The translations under genes and the position numbers were made by a program. Below the pieces are notes generated by a model. The model saw only the letters and a list, made by a program, of their open reading frames with translations, searched no databases and had not been told where the DNA came from. Below are positions 5,088-5,584 of a stretch of DNA of 5,584 bases, in pieces. Origin of the DNA: an uncultured Rhodospirillales bacterium (GTDB taxonomy: Bacteria > Pseudomonadota > Alphaproteobacteria > Acetobacterales > Acetobacteraceae); the NCBI GenBank assembly GCA_903904805.1, contig CAIVDX010000124.1, positions 1 to 5,584 of the forward strand, in the 5' to 3' direction. Numbering within the stretch: position 1 is the first letter of the stretch; each line of letters starts with the position of its first letter.

Positions 5088-5584
5088 GTGGCTGGCTGGC
5101 AGTTCTGGGTTGATCGCGGTGGCACGTTCACGGATTTGATCGCGCGTGCGCCGGATGGGGCGATCACCGCGCACAAGCTGCTCAGCGAGAATCCCGGGCG
5201 GTATCGCGATGCGGCGATCGCGGGCATTCGCCAGGTGCTGGGTCTGGCCGCCGACGCGCCGATCCCGCCGGGGCTGGTGGATGCGGTGAAGATGGGCACC
5301 ACGGTGGCCACCAACGCGCTGCTGGAGCGCAAGGGCGAGCGGACGCTGCTGCTGGTGAACAAGGGCTTCGCGGATGCGCTGCGCATCGGCAACCAGGCGC
5401 GGCCGCGGCTGTTCGATCTGAAGATCACGCTGCCGACGATGCTGTATGAGCGGGTGGCGGAGATTGGCGGGCGGGTGGATGTGGATGGCACCGCGATCGA
5501 GCCGCTCGATGAGGCGGGCGCGATCGCGGCGCTGCGTGAGGCCCGCGCTGCCGGCATTTCGGCCTGCGCGATCGTGCTGATGCA
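5088..5584 (+). CDS. 5-oxoprolinase / hydantoinase A family protein, N-terminal part
   Basis: The first 165 residues of a large ATP-dependent amidohydrolase run off the right edge. The family opens five-membered lactam or imide rings such as 5-oxoproline, hydantoins and related substrates. The actin-like ATP-binding start WVDRGGTFTD (7-16) is diagnostic, followed by KLLSENP (30-36), the conserved MGTTVATNALLERKG (69-83) and NKGFADALRIGNQARP (91-106). The opening WQFWVDRGGTFTD closely resembles bacterial 5-oxoprolinases rather than the shorter HyuA proteins, but the remainder (full length about 1200 residues if fused A+B, about 700 if HyuA only) is needed to decide. The start is GTG at 5088, with AGAGGGG (5071-5077) 10 nt upstream; no ATG fits the frame near this point. 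It is divergent from the flavoprotein operon and may share control with it. Confidence 0.9.
   Translation, partial: MAGWQFWVDRGGTFTDLIARAPDGAITAHKLLSENPGRYRDAAIAGIRQVLGLAADAPIPPGLVDAVKMGTTVATNALLERKGERTLLLVNKGFADALRIGNQARPRLFDLKITLPTMLYERVAEIGGRVDVDGTAIEPLDEAGAIAALREARAAGISACAIVLM

Noticed and set aside
4946..5557. 204-codon N-terminal extension of the flavoprotein frame
   Set aside because: It lies antisense to the oxoprolinase gene and across the promoter spacer, is Ser/Ala/Pro-rich, and a good ribosome site sits at the internal start 4945 just before the FAD motif.

Overview
The window is a visibly GC-rich bacterial chromosomal segment with densely packed genes and G/C-ending codons. Gene content and protein style suggest an alphaproteobacterium, possibly of the Acetobacteraceae or a rhizobial-type soil lineage; this is an inference, as no rRNA or marker gene is present. 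I see no rRNA, tRNA, CRISPR array, insertion sequence or phage gene.

Layout from left to right: (1) 1-1122, minus strand, most of an FMN-dependent alpha-hydroxy-acid oxidase/dehydrogenase whose C-terminus lies beyond the left edge. (2) A 127-bp divergent spacer. (3) 1250-1867, plus strand, a small class I SAM-dependent methyltransferase. (4) A short gap holding a perfect 7-bp hairpin. (5) 1915-2916, plus strand, a two-domain vicinal-oxygen-chelate (VOC) extradiol dioxygenase resembling homoprotocatechuate 2,3-dioxygenase. (6) 3245-4945 and 2913-3248, minus strand, a translationally coupled pair: a succinate dehydrogenase/fumarate reductase-type flavoprotein followed by a stand-alone [2Fe-2S] protein. 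The pair converges on the dioxygenase gene with a 4-bp overlap of the 3' ends. (7) A 142-bp divergent control region with an inverted repeat. (8) 5088 to the right edge, plus strand, the N-terminus of a 5-oxoprolinase/hydantoinase A-type ATP-dependent amidohydrolase.

The genes look like an accessory catabolic neighbourhood: an alpha-hydroxy-acid oxidase, a ring-cleaving dioxygenase, a two-component flavin/iron-sulfur dehydrogenase and a lactam or imide hydrolase. No single known pathway that I can name joins them. The most notable object is the flavoprotein/[2Fe-2S] pair. It keeps the FAD fold and part of the dicarboxylate active site (His357, Arg391, Arg293), but it has lost the His/Thr/Glu set that holds the substrate carboxylate in true SDH/FRD. 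Its iron-sulfur partner lacks the usual C-terminal ferredoxin half. This points to a soluble or differently partnered dehydrogenase of unknown substrate.

Residue comparisons with characterised enzymes (spinach glycolate oxidase, Brevibacterium homoprotocatechuate dioxygenase, E. coli SdhA/FrdA/SdhB) were made by eye from remembered sequences and should be confirmed by alignment.
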